NCBI RefSeq assembly: GCF_900167365.1
Contig: NZ_FUXL01000004.1
Location: 248,001 to 312,000 of the forward strand
DNA length: 64,000 bases
Direction of reading: 5' to 3'
Source: Consotaella salsifontis
GTDB taxonomy: Bacteria > Pseudomonadota > Alphaproteobacteria > Rhizobiales > Rhizobiaceae
The notes beneath the pieces are model-generated. The model saw only the letters and a list, made by a program, of their open reading frames with translations, was not told the DNA's origin and ran no database searches. Each line of letters begins with the position of its first letter. Positions within the stretch are counted from its first letter, which is position 1. Shown one piece after another: positions 52,255 to 61,724 of the stretch. A program made the position numbers and the translations under genes.

Positions 52255-52281
52255 AAGCCCGCCCCCCGCGCGGGCTTTTTC
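52255..52281 (+). terminator. intrinsic terminator after the second L,D-transpeptidase
   Basis: 8-bp stem AAGCCCGC/GCGGGCTT with a 7-nt C-rich loop, running into TTTTT. Confidence 0.85.
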
Positions 52282-52360
52282 GTCTCAGGATGAATTTTCG
52301 GGTGGACGCTCCCTCGGCGGCGTGGCTTCATTATCGAAGTTCAGCACCCGAGAGATCGCG

Positions 52361-52996
52361 ATGCCGGTCGCTCCCGCAGTCCTTGCCGCCTTCGTTCTCG
52401 CCAGCGTCGTGCTTCTGGTGATCCCCGGGCCGACCATCGTCATGGTGGTTTCCCAGGCGCTGGCCCATGGGCGGCGCGTCGCCCTCGCCAGCGTTCTCGG
52501 GGTCGGGCTCGGCGATCTTCTCGCCGCCTCGCTGTCCATTGCCGGCGTCGGCACGCTGCTCGCCGCCTCGGCCACCGCCTTCACGATCCTCAAATGGATC
52601 GGCGGCGCCTATCTGGTCTTCCTCGGGGTGAAGCTCTGGCGCGCTCCGGTGCCCGATCTCGGCGTTCTGCCCCAGGCCGAGAGCGAGGCGCCGGTGTTCC
52701 AGGTCTTCCTCGACGCCTTTGTCGTCACGGCCTTGAACCCCAAGGGCATCATCTTCTTTCTGGCCTTCGTGCCCCAGTTCATCGACCACGGCCACGCCTT
52801 CGCACCCCAGGCGGCGCTGCTGGTCGCCGTCTTCGTCGTGCTCGGCATCGTCAACGCCTATCTCTACGCGATGCTCGCCTCCAGCGCCCGCGGTCTTCTG
52901 GCCCGCCGCTCCGTCCTCAGGGCCACCACCCGCGCCGGCGCATGCCTCCTCATGGGCGCGGGCGTCGCCGCCGCCCTCGCCCGGCGCACCGCCTGA
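52361..52996 (+). CDS. LysE/RhtB family amino-acid exporter
   Basis: 211 residues with about six hydrophobic segments. The family start [19 protein letters not shown] (residues about 23-41) and [21 protein letters not shown] (about 123-143) are present. It exports an amino acid such as homoserine, threonine or lysine; the substrate cannot be told. The ATG at 52361 follows GAGAG; upstream in-frame codons are not homologous. Confidence 0.93.
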   Translation: MPVAPAVLAAFVLASVVLLVIPGPTIVMVVSQALAHGRRVALASVLGVGLGDLLAASLSIAGVGTLLAASATAFTILKWIGGAYLVFLGVKLWRAPVPDLGVLPQAESEAPVFQVFLDAFVVTALNPKGIIFFLAFVPQFIDHGHAFAPQAALLVAVFVVLGIVNAYLYAMLASSARGLLARRSVLRATTRAGACLLMGAGVAAALARRTA

Positions 52997-53058
52997 GCGG
53001 AACGGGAAGGCTCCCCCGCCGTTTTGCTGGACGAAGCCCCCGCGCGAAGGAGCAAGAC

Positions 53059-53268
53059 ATGAGCCGAACCTTCCAGACCAACACCGATCCCGATGCCACC
53101 CGCAAGGACCGGGAGACAGGCACCGAGCAGATCGTCGACGACAAGAAGACGCCGGGCAACCAGGAGCGCCCGATGACCGAGCAGGAAGAGGTCGACGAAG
53201 CCTCGGACGAAAGCTTCCCCGCCTCCGATCCCAGCTCGCCGACACGGGTGGACGACCTCACCACCTGA
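53059..53268 (+). CDS. small acidic protein of unknown function
   Basis: 69 residues, strongly acidic and probably disordered, with no hydrophobic segment. It contains [13 protein letters not shown], a short motif seen in many uncharacterised bacterial proteins. GAAGGAG lies 8 nt before the ATG, a strong ribosome site. The gene lies 62 bp after the LysE-type exporter gene and could be on its message. I cannot assign a function. Confidence 0.75.
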   Translation: MSRTFQTNTDPDATRKDRETGTEQIVDDKKTPGNQERPMTEQEEVDEASDESFPASDPSSPTRVDDLTT

Positions 53269-53387
53269 GCGGCGACGGCGGCGGTGTTTGCGGAATCGCA
53301 CACTGGCGCCAAGCCTTGAGACTGTGGGCTCTTGAAGCCTTGACCTCTCCGCACGATGTGTCTCGGCGAGAGGGAAAGGGGACGGGA

Positions 53388-54158
53388 ATGCCCGACTACG
53401 ATTTCCGCAGCCCCCGGCTATATGTCGACGGCACGCTCGAGGCCGGCGGCAGGCTGGGGGCAACGGCCGACCAGATCAACTATCTCATCAACGTGATGCG
53501 CCTCGGCGATGGCGACACGGTGCTGCTTTTCAACGGCCGGGACGGCGAATGGAGCGCACGGCTGGAGCGCGCCGGCAAGCGCGATCTCGCGCTCGTCGCC
53601 GAGCATCGCACGCGGCCGCAGACCATCTCTCCCGATCTCGTCTACCTTTTCGCGCCGCTGAAGCGCGCGCGCCTCGACTACATGGTTCAGAAGGCGGTGG
53701 AGATGGGCGCCTCGGTCCTCCAGCCGGTGATGACGCAGCACGTCCAGGCGCCGCATATCAACATCGAGCGCATGAGGGCCAACGCCATCGAGGCGGCCGA
53801 GCAGTGCGGCATCCTGACGATTCCCGAATGCCGCCCGATGGTTCGTCTCAGCGACTGCCTCGCCGATTGGCAGGATGGGCGCCGCCTCATCTTCTGCGAC
53901 GAGAAGGCCGATTCCGCGAGCCCGATCGAGGCGCTTCGCCAAATAAAGCCGGGTCCCCTCGCCGTGTTGATCGGCCCCGAGGGAGGCTTTTCGCAGGCCG
54001 AGCGCGAACTGATCGCCGGGCATCCCGACGCTACCCCGATCTCTCTCGGCCCCCGCATCCTGAGAGCCGACACGGCGGCCGTCGCGGCGCTTGCCGTCGT
54101 TCAGGCCGCCGTGGGCGATTGGGCACACATGCCGACGCCGCCGCCTCGCCCATCTTGA
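53388..54158 (+). CDS. rsmE: 16S rRNA (uracil1498-N3)-methyltransferase
   Basis: 256 residues, SPOUT superfamily. It methylates U1498 of 16S rRNA. An N-terminal PUA-like domain (about 1-75) is followed by the knotted domain with [12 protein letters not shown] (SAM loop) and [16 protein letters not shown] near the end. The ATG at 53388 has GGGGACGGGA just upstream. It precedes gshA by 90 bp, a pairing often seen in rhizobia. Confidence 0.95.
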   Translation: MPDYDFRSPRLYVDGTLEAGGRLGATADQINYLINVMRLGDGDTVLLFNGRDGEWSARLERAGKRDLALVAEHRTRPQTISPDLVYLFAPLKRARLDYMVQKAVEMGASVLQPVMTQHVQAPHINIERMRANAIEAAEQCGILTIPECRPMVRLSDCLADWQDGRRLIFCDEKADSASPIEALRQIKPGPLAVLIGPEGGFSQAERELIAGHPDATPISLGPRILRADTAAVAALAVVQAAVGDWAHMPTPPPRPS

Positions 54159-54248
54159 AATATTGCGCCGCACCCGGCAAGGCGGCAGCAACAAGATGAA
54201 GTCCGACCGCTTGGTCGGCGGCTGAAGGCGGTTTGAAGGAAGAATTTC

Positions 54249-55622
54249 ATGGCGCGCGATACGACCGATGCAACGCCGATCACCTCCATGGACGACCTCG
54301 TCGGCCATATCCGAAAGGGTGAAAAGCCGGCGGAGCGGTTCCGCATCGGCACCGAGCACGAGAAGTTCGGCTTTTATGCCTGCGACCTATCGCCGGTGCC
54401 CTATGGCGGCGATCGCGGCATCCAGAAGATGCTGGAGGGTCTCGGCCGGATTAACGATTGGGAACCCATCCTCGACGAGGGCAGAATCATCGGCCTCGCG
54501 GCCCGGGACGGCAAGGGCGCCATCTCCATCGAGCCGGGTGGCCAGTTCGAGCTTTCCGGCGCCCCGCTCGAGACCATCCACCAGACATGCCGCGAATCCA
54601 ACGAGCACCTTCGCCACGTGCGTCAGGTGGCAAAGGAATACGGCATCGAGTTTCTCGGCATCGGCTCCAGCCCGACCTGGACGCTGGCCGAGACGCCGCG
54701 CATGCCGAAGTCGCGCTATGACATCATGAGCGCCTACATGCCGACGGTCGGCACGCGCGGGCTCGACATGATGTACCGCACCGCCACCATCCAGGTGAAT
54801 CTGGACTTCTCGTCGGAAGCGGACATGCGCCGCAAGATGCAGATCGGCCAGCGCCTCCAGCCGGTCGCCACCGCGCTGTTCGCGCATTCGCCGTTCACCG
54901 ACGGGCGTCCGAACGGTCTCGTCTCTTGGCGCTCGGAAGTGTGGAAGGACGTCGACAACCGGCGCAGCGGCCTGCTTCCCTTCGCCTTCAAGCCCGATTT
55001 CGGCTATCGTGACTATGTCGAATGGGCGTTGGACGTGCCGATGTACTTCGTCATGCGCGCCGGCAAGTACCACACCGCCACCCACGTCACGTTCCGCCAG
55101 TTCATCGACGGCGCGCTCAAGGGGACCATCCCCGACGCGGAGCCGACGCTCGGCGACTGGGAGAACCATCTGTCCACCCTCTTCCCCGACGTGCGGCTGA
55201 AGCGCTTCCTCGAAATGCGCGGCGCCGATGGCGGCCCGTGGCGGCGCATCTGCGCCCTACCCGCCTTCTGGGTCGGCCTGCTCTACGACGAGGCGATCCT
55301 GGCAGAAGCCGAGGCGCTCACCGCCGACTGGAGCTTCGAGGAGGTCAACGCAATGCGGGCGGAAGTGCCCCGCAGCGGCTTCCGCACGCCGTTCCGCGAC
55401 GGGTCCGTGCTGGAGCTCGCGCGCGCCGCCGTGAAGCTCGCCCGGCGGGGCCTCGTCGCCCGCGACCAGCGCAACGAGGAAGGCCATGACGAAAGCCTCT
55501 TCCTTGCGCCCCTGGAGGAAGTTGTCGCCCGCGGAACCACATCGGCGGAGGAACTGGCCCGGCTTTACGAGCAGCAATGGGACCGCTCCATGGAACGCGT
55601 GTTTCAGCATCTCGCCTATTGA
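54249..55622 (+). CDS. gshA: glutamate--cysteine ligase, plant/alphaproteobacterial type
   Basis: 457 residues, the class 3 GCL shared by plants and alphaproteobacteria. It makes gamma-glutamylcysteine, the first step of glutathione synthesis. The ATP/glutamate site region RFRIGTEHEKFGF lies at residues 30-42, followed by ISIEPGGQFELSG (about 92-104) and MMYRTATIQVNLDFSSE. The ATG follows GGAAG. The enzyme acts in the cytoplasm. gshB is not in the window. Confidence 0.96.
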   Translation: MARDTTDATPITSMDDLVGHIRKGEKPAERFRIGTEHEKFGFYACDLSPVPYGGDRGIQKMLEGLGRINDWEPILDEGRIIGLAARDGKGAISIEPGGQFELSGAPLETIHQTCRESNEHLRHVRQVAKEYGIEFLGIGSSPTWTLAETPRMPKSRYDIMSAYMPTVGTRGLDMMYRTATIQVNLDFSSEADMRRKMQIGQRLQPVATALFAHSPFTDGRPNGLVSWRSEVWKDVDNRRSGLLPFAFKPDFGYRDYVEWALDVPMYFVMRAGKYHTATHVTFRQFIDGALKGTIPDAEPTLGDWENHLSTLFPDVRLKRFLEMRGADGGPWRRICALPAFWVGLLYDEAILAEAEALTADWSFEEVNAMRAEVPRSGFRTPFRDGSVLELARAAVKLARRGLVARDQRNEEGHDESLFLAPLEEVVARGTTSAEELARLYEQQWDRSMERVFQHLAY

Positions 55623-55742
55623 CGGGGCTCTGCGACCAACTATTCTGAGTTGAATGGGGGATCCGTCCGGATCAACAGAAGCCTTGCTTTTCCCAATTTG
55701 TCTCGCGTCGGTGCCAGTTCTTTGAACGGGGAGGACCGCGGC

Positions 55743-56552
55743 ATGATCGACTTCTTTGACTGGCTGACGGCGGGCGACGGCGGACGGGCGGTCCACCATC
55801 TCGCGCGACGCTATCTGATCAGCCAGCAGGAGATGCGCAACATTGCCGAGGCCGTGGCTCCAGCGTTCGCGCTGACTCTTCGGCGCGTCGAAAATCGCTG
55901 CGGTGGCCGCGCCGTCTTCGCCCACGACATGCTGTCGCTGTTGCCACGCGACGGCGTTGCCAGCATCGATATTTGCCGCCCCTCCGCCCGCCGCTTCATG
56001 GCCTCGTTCTTCGGTTCGGGGGCGCTGGCCGCAGCCGTGGCGCGGCATGCCTCATTGCTGACCAGCATCGCGCCCGATACGATCGAAAAGGTGATGCCGA
56101 CGCTCGCCGCCCTGACCCTGGAAAGGATCACCCGAGAGAGAGCGACGGGGAGCATCGGAACGAAGACCGAAAAATCGATCTTCGAAGATGGGCAAGCCGG
56201 ATTCCACTCCTCCTACCTGGAGCAAGTCTGCGCCAAGCCGGCGAGTTCATTGTCGGAAGATCAGGATATGGCGGCACCCGAAGCGCAGAAGAGCAGTCCT
56301 GCGAGCATCCGCCAGGGTAACGATGCCGCCGCTCGATCCTTTGCCGGTTTCCACCTCTTCCTCGCCGACAGCAGTGGGGCGCGCGTTGCCGTCACTGGCT
56401 TCGGCGGCGCCCGGCGCGGTGGAACCTGGGACGGAAGGGTCGGAAAAACGCAGGAATGGAGCGCCGGCTCGTCGGGCGAGGGAACGCGCGAGATGATCGT
56501 GCTCTTTTCGCGTTTCGACACCGGCGCCAATCGGTATGCCCGCCGGCGCTGA
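55743..56552 (+). CDS. DUF937-like protein of unknown function
   Basis: 269 residues. The first 60 residues (FDWLTAGDGGRAVHHLARRY then QQEMRNIAEAVAPAFALTLRR) look like the start of DUF937 proteins, which are helical, often with GG repeats. The C-terminal third is Ala/Ser/Gly rich without a clear domain. No signal peptide. The ATG at 55743 follows GGGGAGGA by 8 nt; a TTG at 55650 lies upstream. Function unknown and the family match is moderate. Confidence 0.65.
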   Translation: MIDFFDWLTAGDGGRAVHHLARRYLISQQEMRNIAEAVAPAFALTLRRVENRCGGRAVFAHDMLSLLPRDGVASIDICRPSARRFMASFFGSGALAAAVARHASLLTSIAPDTIEKVMPTLAALTLERITRERATGSIGTKTEKSIFEDGQAGFHSSYLEQVCAKPASSLSEDQDMAAPEAQKSSPASIRQGNDAAARSFAGFHLFLADSSGARVAVTGFGGARRGGTWDGRVGKTQEWSAGSSGEGTREMIVLFSRFDTGANRYARRR

Positions 56553-56678
56553 GAACGCCGTCGGCGGAGATGCGTTGCACTGAGAAAAAAGAGTGTCGAT
56601 GCGGCGAGTGTCCCTCGCCCATCATTGGAAAACAAGCGGCGCGCGGCTCTGTGCCGCCCGCCGCCGATCAGCAGGATT

Positions 56679-56951
56679 TTAGAGGCGAATGACCCTGCGA
56701 CGCTGGCTCGCCGTAAGCGCGAGCCGGTAGGTGGGGTCTTCACGCCAGTCCTGATTGAGCGCTTCATAAACGTCGTCGCGCTTCAGGCCGATATCCGTCA
56801 GAAGATGATCCGGCAGCTCGCCGATGCGCTGTGCCTGACGACGATTGATGACGGCGCGGACAATGGCGCCGCATGCCGCGTAAAGAACGCTGACATTGGC
56901 AAGAAAGCCGCCGGACACCCGCGTTGTGGGGACCTTGGTAATGACCGTCAT
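56679..56951 (-). CDS. DUF1127 family small protein
   Basis: 90 residues. The C-terminal half has the DUF1127 pattern RRQAQRIGELPDHLLTDIGLKRDDVYEAL, and the N-terminal half has a hydrophobic stretch (FLANVSVLYAACGAIVRAV). DUF1127 proteins are often Arg-rich RNA-linked regulators of sRNA turnover and metabolism in Agrobacterium and Rhodobacter. The ATG at 56951 has GGAG 9 nt upstream. It is divergent from a LysR regulator. Confidence 0.85.
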   Translation of the reverse strand: MTVITKVPTTRVSGGFLANVSVLYAACGAIVRAVINRRQAQRIGELPDHLLTDIGLKRDDVYEALNQDWREDPTYRLALTASQRRRVIRL

Positions 56952-57073
56952 GACTGCATCTCCTCGTCGGGTCATGGCGCCAGGAAAAGGTCGCCCGCTC
57001 CGACGTCGCCATAGGCGCCGCCGGCTCGGGCAAAGGGAAGATGTTCCTGACAGGGTGGAATGTAGGCGCGCGC

Positions 57074-57113
57074 GATTGATCAGTCCAACGAATGTTGCTT
57101 ATATGATTGATCA
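57074..57113. promoter_or_regulatory. direct repeats in the LysR/DUF1127 intergenic region
   Basis: GATTGATCA occurs at 57074-57082 and at 57105-57113, 31 bp apart, close to three helical turns. The core TGATCA is palindromic. The spacing and place between divergent promoters fit a LysR-type operator, but binding is not shown. Confidence 0.5.
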
Positions 57114-57135
57114 TTGGTTCTGATGTGAGAAGACC

Positions 57136-58092
57136 ATGTCGACGCCCCTCGACCTCGACCAGATCAAGACCTTCGTGGCCATTGTGGACTCAGGCAGCTT
57201 CACCCGCGCCGCCGAGGAGGTTTTCAAGACCCAGTCGGCGGTTTCCATGCAGATGCGCAAGCTGGAGGAGCGGCTGCACGTGCCGCTGTTCGAGCGCAAC
57301 GGCCGCAGCGTCCGTCTGACCGAGGACGGCCACCGGCTGCTTGCATACGCGCGCAAGATCCTTGCGCTGTCGCAGGAAACGCTTTCGGCCTTCGACGAGG
57401 ACGCAATGCAGGGCCATGTGCGCATCGGCCTGCCGGACGATTATGCCGATCGCTTCCTGCCGGAAATCCTGGCGCGCTTCGCGCGCTCCAATCCGCTTGT
57501 CGAGCTGGAGATCGCTTGCGAGCCTTCGGTCTTTCTCGCCGAACACATCGAGAAGGGCCGTCTCGACGTCGCCCTCGTCTCCGATTGCCGCGACTTCAGC
57601 AACATCGCCGAAATCGTGCGGCGCGAGCCGCTTCACTTTGTCACATCGGCGGCGCACGACGTTCACAACCGGTCCATCCTGCCGCTCGCCCTCGGCCGCG
57701 TCGACTGCCCGTGGCGGCGCCAGGGTTGCAAGGCATTGGACGCGATGGGGCGGCGCTACCGGGTACTCTTCTCCTCCTGGTCGGCGCAGATCGTCACCTC
57801 GGCGGTGCTCTCGGGCCTTGCCGTCAGCGTTCTGCCCGAGTGCGCCTTAAGGCCGGGAATGCGGGTTCTCGGCCCCTATGAAGGCTTCCCGCACCTGGAG
57901 GCGACCGAGGTGGGCGTCCTGCGCGCCCGAAACGCGGAAGGCCCCTTGGTGACGGCGCTGATCGACCATATTCGCGATAGCCTGCAGAACCTCGTGCCGC
58001 CGGCAACGCAGTCGCGCCCGCACATGACCGACAGCGGCGCGATCCGCCTACCGCGCGCGGCCCTGCCCAACGCCGGCTCCAGGCCCGCCTGA
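57136..58092 (+). CDS. LysR family transcriptional regulator (VtlR/LsrB-like)
   Basis: 318 residues. N-terminal winged helix-turn-helix at about residues 5-64 (GSFTRAAEEVFKTQSAVSMQM) and a periplasmic-binding-like effector domain after residue 92. It resembles the VtlR (Brucella) and LsrB (Sinorhizobium) group, including SAVLSGLAVSVLPECALRPGM and DDYADRFLPEI; this is from memory. Cysteines at 128, 151, 191, 198 and 236 could make it redox-responsive, as proposed for LsrB. It is divergent from the DUF1127 gene, which is a known VtlR target class in Brucella. Confidence 0.88.
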   Translation: MSTPLDLDQIKTFVAIVDSGSFTRAAEEVFKTQSAVSMQMRKLEERLHVPLFERNGRSVRLTEDGHRLLAYARKILALSQETLSAFDEDAMQGHVRIGLPDDYADRFLPEILARFARSNPLVELEIACEPSVFLAEHIEKGRLDVALVSDCRDFSNIAEIVRREPLHFVTSAAHDVHNRSILPLALGRVDCPWRRQGCKALDAMGRRYRVLFSSWSAQIVTSAVLSGLAVSVLPECALRPGMRVLGPYEGFPHLEATEVGVLRARNAEGPLVTALIDHIRDSLQNLVPPATQSRPHMTDSGAIRLPRAALPNAGSRPA

Positions 58093-58137
58093 CGAGACGA
58101 CAGGCCGCCCTCGCCGCCGCGATTGAAAAGACAAGCG

Positions 58138-59721
58138 ATGACCCTTCTCGACGAACCGCAAACGCCCGCCTCGAACATCACCGAATATTCGGTGACCGAA
58201 CTCTCCGGCGTCCTCAAGCGCACGATCGAGGACCGGTTCGGGCTGGTGCGCGTGCGCGGCGAAATCTCCGGATTTCGCGGACGCCACAGCTCAGGCCATT
58301 GCTACTTCTCTCTGAAAGACGAGCGCGCCCGCCTCGAGGCGGTGATCTGGAAGGCGACCTATGCCAAGCTCGCCTTCAAGCCCGAGGAAGGGCTGGAGGT
58401 CGTGGCGACCGGCCGGCTGACCACCTATCCCGGCTCGTCGAAATACCAGATCGTCATCGAGGAGATCGCCCCGGCAGGCGCCGGCGCGCTGATGGCCCTC
58501 CTCAACGAGCGGCGCATGAAGCTGGAGGCCGAGGGGCTCTTCGCCGCCGAGCGCAAGAAGAAGCTCCCCTTTCTGCCTCGCGTCATCGGCGTCGTCACCT
58601 CGCCCACCGGCGCCGTCATCCGCGACATCCGCCACCGCATCGCCGACCGTTTTCCTGTTCATCTCGTGGTTTGGCCGGTGCGCGTTCAGGGCGAGACGTC
58701 AGGCGAGGAGGTGGCGCGCGCCATCGCCGGCTTCGACGCCATCGAGGCGGGAGGACCGATCCCGCGACCGGACGTGATCATCGTGGCGCGCGGCGGCGGC
58801 AGCCTGGAGGACCTTTGGGGGTTCAACGACGAGGCTGTGGTGCGCGCCGTCGCCGCCTGTTCCATTCCGTTGATCTCCGCCATCGGCCACGAGACCGACT
58901 GGACGCTCATCGACCATGTCGCCGACATGCGCGCGCCGACGCCCACCGGCGCCGCCGAGATCGCCGTGCCGGTGAAGGCCGAAATCTCGGCCGCTCTTGC
59001 CGGGCTCCATGCCCGCCAGGACGGGGCAGCGTTTCGCCTCATGGAGCACGAGCGCCGGGCGGTCGCAGGCCTCGCCCGCGCCCTGCCCTCGCCCGACATG
59101 CTGCTCGCCCTGCCGCGCCGCCGCCTGGACGAGGCGGCGAGCGGGCTGTCGCGCTCGCTGCGGCTCGGGCTCTCCGACAAGCGCCGCCTGTTCGGCGAGG
59201 CGGGCGCGCGGCTTTCCGTCACCTCGCTGGAGCATTCGGTGCAGCAGAAGCGGGCCGAACTGCGCCATGCCGACGCCTGCATCCTGCACGGCCTGCAATC
59301 GTCCGTCGGCCTCAGGCGCCAACGCTTCGACCGCGTCGCCTCGCTGCTGCGCCCGCAGGCCATCGCCGCCAAGGGAGACGAGAAGCGCGCCCGTTTCGAC
59401 GTCTTCGCCCAGCGCTTCGAGGCCGCGCTGGCGCACTCCATGGAGGCGCGGAGGGGCGCCCTCACCACCGCCGGGCGCATGGTCGAGAGCCTCAGTCCGA
59501 TGCGCGTGCTCTCGCGCGGCTATGCCATCATTCGCGACACGGACAACAATCCCGTCACGCGCGCGGCCGACCTTCTGCCGGGAATGAGCTTTGAGGTGGA
59601 GTTCGCGGCCGGAGAGCGGCGCCGCGCTGTCGCCGAGGAGGATGGCGCGCCGCCGCGCCCGCGCCCGGCTCCCCGCCGGCGTGCCGCCAAGGCGGCCGAG
59701 GACCAGGGCTCGCTGTTCTAA
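58138..59721 (+). CDS. xseA: exodeoxyribonuclease VII large subunit
   Basis: 527 residues. The large subunit of ExoVII, a single-strand DNA exonuclease. The N-terminal OB-fold (residues 13-110) has GEISGFRGRHSSGHCYFSLKD. The catalytic domain has SPTGAVIRDI and ARGGGSLEDLWGFNDE, then SAIGHETDWTL. A long coiled region (about 300-430) follows. The ATG at 58138 (MTLLDEPQ) is preceded by a weak site. xseB is not nearby. It ends 12 bp before the convergent permease gene. Confidence 0.96.
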   Translation: MTLLDEPQTPASNITEYSVTELSGVLKRTIEDRFGLVRVRGEISGFRGRHSSGHCYFSLKDERARLEAVIWKATYAKLAFKPEEGLEVVATGRLTTYPGSSKYQIVIEEIAPAGAGALMALLNERRMKLEAEGLFAAERKKKLPFLPRVIGVVTSPTGAVIRDIRHRIADRFPVHLVVWPVRVQGETSGEEVARAIAGFDAIEAGGPIPRPDVIIVARGGGSLEDLWGFNDEAVVRAVAACSIPLISAIGHETDWTLIDHVADMRAPTPTGAAEIAVPVKAEISAALAGLHARQDGAAFRLMEHERRAVAGLARALPSPDMLLALPRRRLDEAASGLSRSLRLGLSDKRRLFGEAGARLSVTSLEHSVQQKRAELRHADACILHGLQSSVGLRRQRFDRVASLLRPQAIAAKGDEKRARFDVFAQRFEAALAHSMEARRGALTTAGRMVESLSPMRVLSRGYAIIRDTDNNPVTRAADLLPGMSFEVEFAAGERRRAVAEEDGAPPRPRPAPRRRAAKAAEDQGSLF

Positions 59722-59733
59722 CCTTGCGAGTTT

Positions 59734-61170
59734 TTAGACCTGCGAGGCCGCCGGCGCGGCTTCGCCGTTCTCATCCGCCACCGTGTTCAGGAGCGAGCGG
59801 TGGCGCGAATAGGTGAAATAGACCAGGCAGCCGATCGCCAGCCAGATCACGAAGGCGACCCACGTCACCGGCTGAAGATAGGCCATCAGGCAAAGACAGA
59901 GGAGCACCGACAGGGCCGGCACCACCGGCACGAGCGGGCAGCGGAACGCGCGCGGCAGATCGGGCCGCTTGCGGCGCAGGACGATCACCGCGATGGAGAT
60001 CAGGGAAAACGCCGCCAGAGTGCCGATGTTGATGAGTTCGGCAAGAACGTTGAGCGGCACGATCGCGGCGATCGCTCCGAAAACGAGGCCCACCATCCAC
60101 GTCGCAAAGAAGGGCGTGTTGTGCTTCGGATGGATCCTCGACAGCCTCTCGGGCAGAAGCCGGTCGCGGGACATGGCGAAGATCACCCGCGTCTGTCCGT
60201 AGGTCATCACCAGGATGACCGTGGTCATGCCGAGGATGGCGCCGAGATCGACGAAGCCCGCCACCCAGTTCTCGTTGGCGTATTGCAGGGCGAGCGAGAC
60301 CGGGTGGTCGATGCCCAGGAACTCGCGGTAGGGCACGATGCCCGTCATGATCGCCGCGACGATGACGTAGAGGATGGTGCAGACGGCGAGCGAGCCGATG
60401 ATGCCGATGGGAAGATCGCGCTCCGGCCGCTTCACCTCCTCGGCCGCTGACGTCACCGCGTCGAAGCCGATGAAGGCGAAGAACACGAGCGCCGCCGCGC
60501 TGAGAACGCCACCGGCGCCGAAGGGCGCGAAGGGTCGCCAGTTCGCCGGCTCCACATGCCGGGCGCCGACGACGATGAACAGGATCACGATGGCGACCTT
60601 GATCGCCACCATGACGTTGTTGAGCCGGGTCGATTCGCGCACGCCCAGCGACAGCATCGTCGTCAGGAAGAGCATGATCAGGAGCGCCGGCAGGTTGATC
60701 AGCGTCACCTGACCGGGGATCGCCCCCGGCGCCGCCGACAGGGCGATGGGCAGATGAATGCCGAAGCCGGCGATGAGCGATTGGAAATAGCCCGACCAGC
60801 CGACGGAAACCGCCGAGGTCGCCAGTCCGTATTCGAGCAGCAGGTCCCAGCCGATCATCCAGGCAACGAACTCGCCGAGCGTGACATAGGTGTAGGAATA
60901 GATCGATCCGGCGATCGGCACTGTCGAGGCGAACTCGGCGTAGCACAGGGCCGCGAAGCCGCAGGCGATGGCGGCGATGACGAAGGAGACGGTGAGCGCC
61001 GGGCCGGCGGTCAGCGCGCCCGTGCCGGTGAGGACGAAGATGCCGGTGCCGATGATGGCGCCGATGCCCATCAGCACCAAATCCAGGGGCCCAAGGACCC
61101 GCTTCAGCCCCTGCTGCGAGCGGCTGGCCGCCATCGCGGTATCAAGGCTTTTCGTCCTGAAGATGTTCAC
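59734..61170 (-). CDS. APC family amino-acid permease (CAT-like)
   Basis: 478 residues with about 12-13 hydrophobic helices. GAIIGTGIFVLTGTGA (about residues 37-52) forms the substrate-binding unwound helix of the APC fold, and FIGFDAVTSAAEEVKRPERDLP (about 233-254) matches the cationic amino-acid transporter branch. Substrate not certain. GTG at 61170 is the start, with GGAGG 6-7 nt upstream. The 261 bp before it hold the promoter but no clear elements. Confidence 0.93.
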   Translation of the reverse strand: MNIFRTKSLDTAMAASRSQQGLKRVLGPLDLVLMGIGAIIGTGIFVLTGTGALTAGPALTVSFVIAAIACGFAALCYAEFASTVPIAGSIYSYTYVTLGEFVAWMIGWDLLLEYGLATSAVSVGWSGYFQSLIAGFGIHLPIALSAAPGAIPGQVTLINLPALLIMLFLTTMLSLGVRESTRLNNVMVAIKVAIVILFIVVGARHVEPANWRPFAPFGAGGVLSAAALVFFAFIGFDAVTSAAEEVKRPERDLPIGIIGSLAVCTILYVIVAAIMTGIVPYREFLGIDHPVSLALQYANENWVAGFVDLGAILGMTTVILVMTYGQTRVIFAMSRDRLLPERLSRIHPKHNTPFFATWMVGLVFGAIAAIVPLNVLAELINIGTLAAFSLISIAVIVLRRKRPDLPRAFRCPLVPVVPALSVLLCLCLMAYLQPVTWVAFVIWLAIGCLVYFTYSRHRSLLNTVADENGEAAPAASQV

Positions 61171-61431
61171 GCCATTCCTCCATCGACCCCCGAGGGAACG
61201 GATCGGGGACGAGCGTCATCGTCGCTTGTTCTGTTGTTCGACCAGATGAGCCGGAGCCCTGCCCAGGAAGCCGAAAAAATCCCGGCCCTCATAGACGACT
61301 TTGCCGGTACGGAAAACCGCCTCACAACCTTTCCGCCCCCCCGCAAAGGGTCGCAGGGACGGCCTCGCGGATCATGAAGGTTGTCTGCATTGCTGAAGGC
61401 GTATCAGTCCGGACGCGCGAACCGGCACCGT

Positions 61432-61713
61432 CTATTCTTGAGGCGCCTTTGGCAGAGCGTGGTGGAGGATGGCGCGCAAGGCGGCCAGCCCCGGCTCGTC
61501 CGAGCGGTTCATGATGCCGACGAGCTGCATCCATTCGTCGTCGGAAGCGGCTTCGACAAAGCCATGAACGGAGGAGCAAATCATCCGCGCGCGATCGTCC
61601 TCATCGGGGCCGGCCACAGCGAGGAGGCGCGCGCGAAGCGCCTCGTCCAGGGCGGGGAGCAGGCCGAGCGCGACTTCGGGCCGCTCCAGGGCGGCAATCA
61701 GATTTCCGAGCAT
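61432..61713 (-). CDS. small protein of unknown function in the nitrate reductase operon
   Basis: 93 residues, mostly helical, rich in Ala, Leu and acid residues, with two Trp-free hydrophobic helices and one SSVHGF segment. No domain that I recognise. A strong AGGAGG site precedes the ATG, and the gene lies 11 nt after the parvulin gene, so it is translated from the narI-parvulin message. It may be a maturation or regulatory partner of the nitrate reductase; that is inferred only from place. Confidence 0.7.
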   Translation of the reverse strand: MLGNLIAALERPEVALGLLPALDEALRARLLAVAGPDEDDRARMICSSVHGFVEAASDDEWMQLVGIMNRSDEPGLAALRAILHHALPKAPQE

Positions 61714-61724
61714 CGGCCTTCCTC

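Noticed and set aside
61322..61579. Small minus-strand frame between the permease and the narI-operon end
   Set aside because: It overlaps the well-supported 93-residue gene in another frame and has no homologous features.
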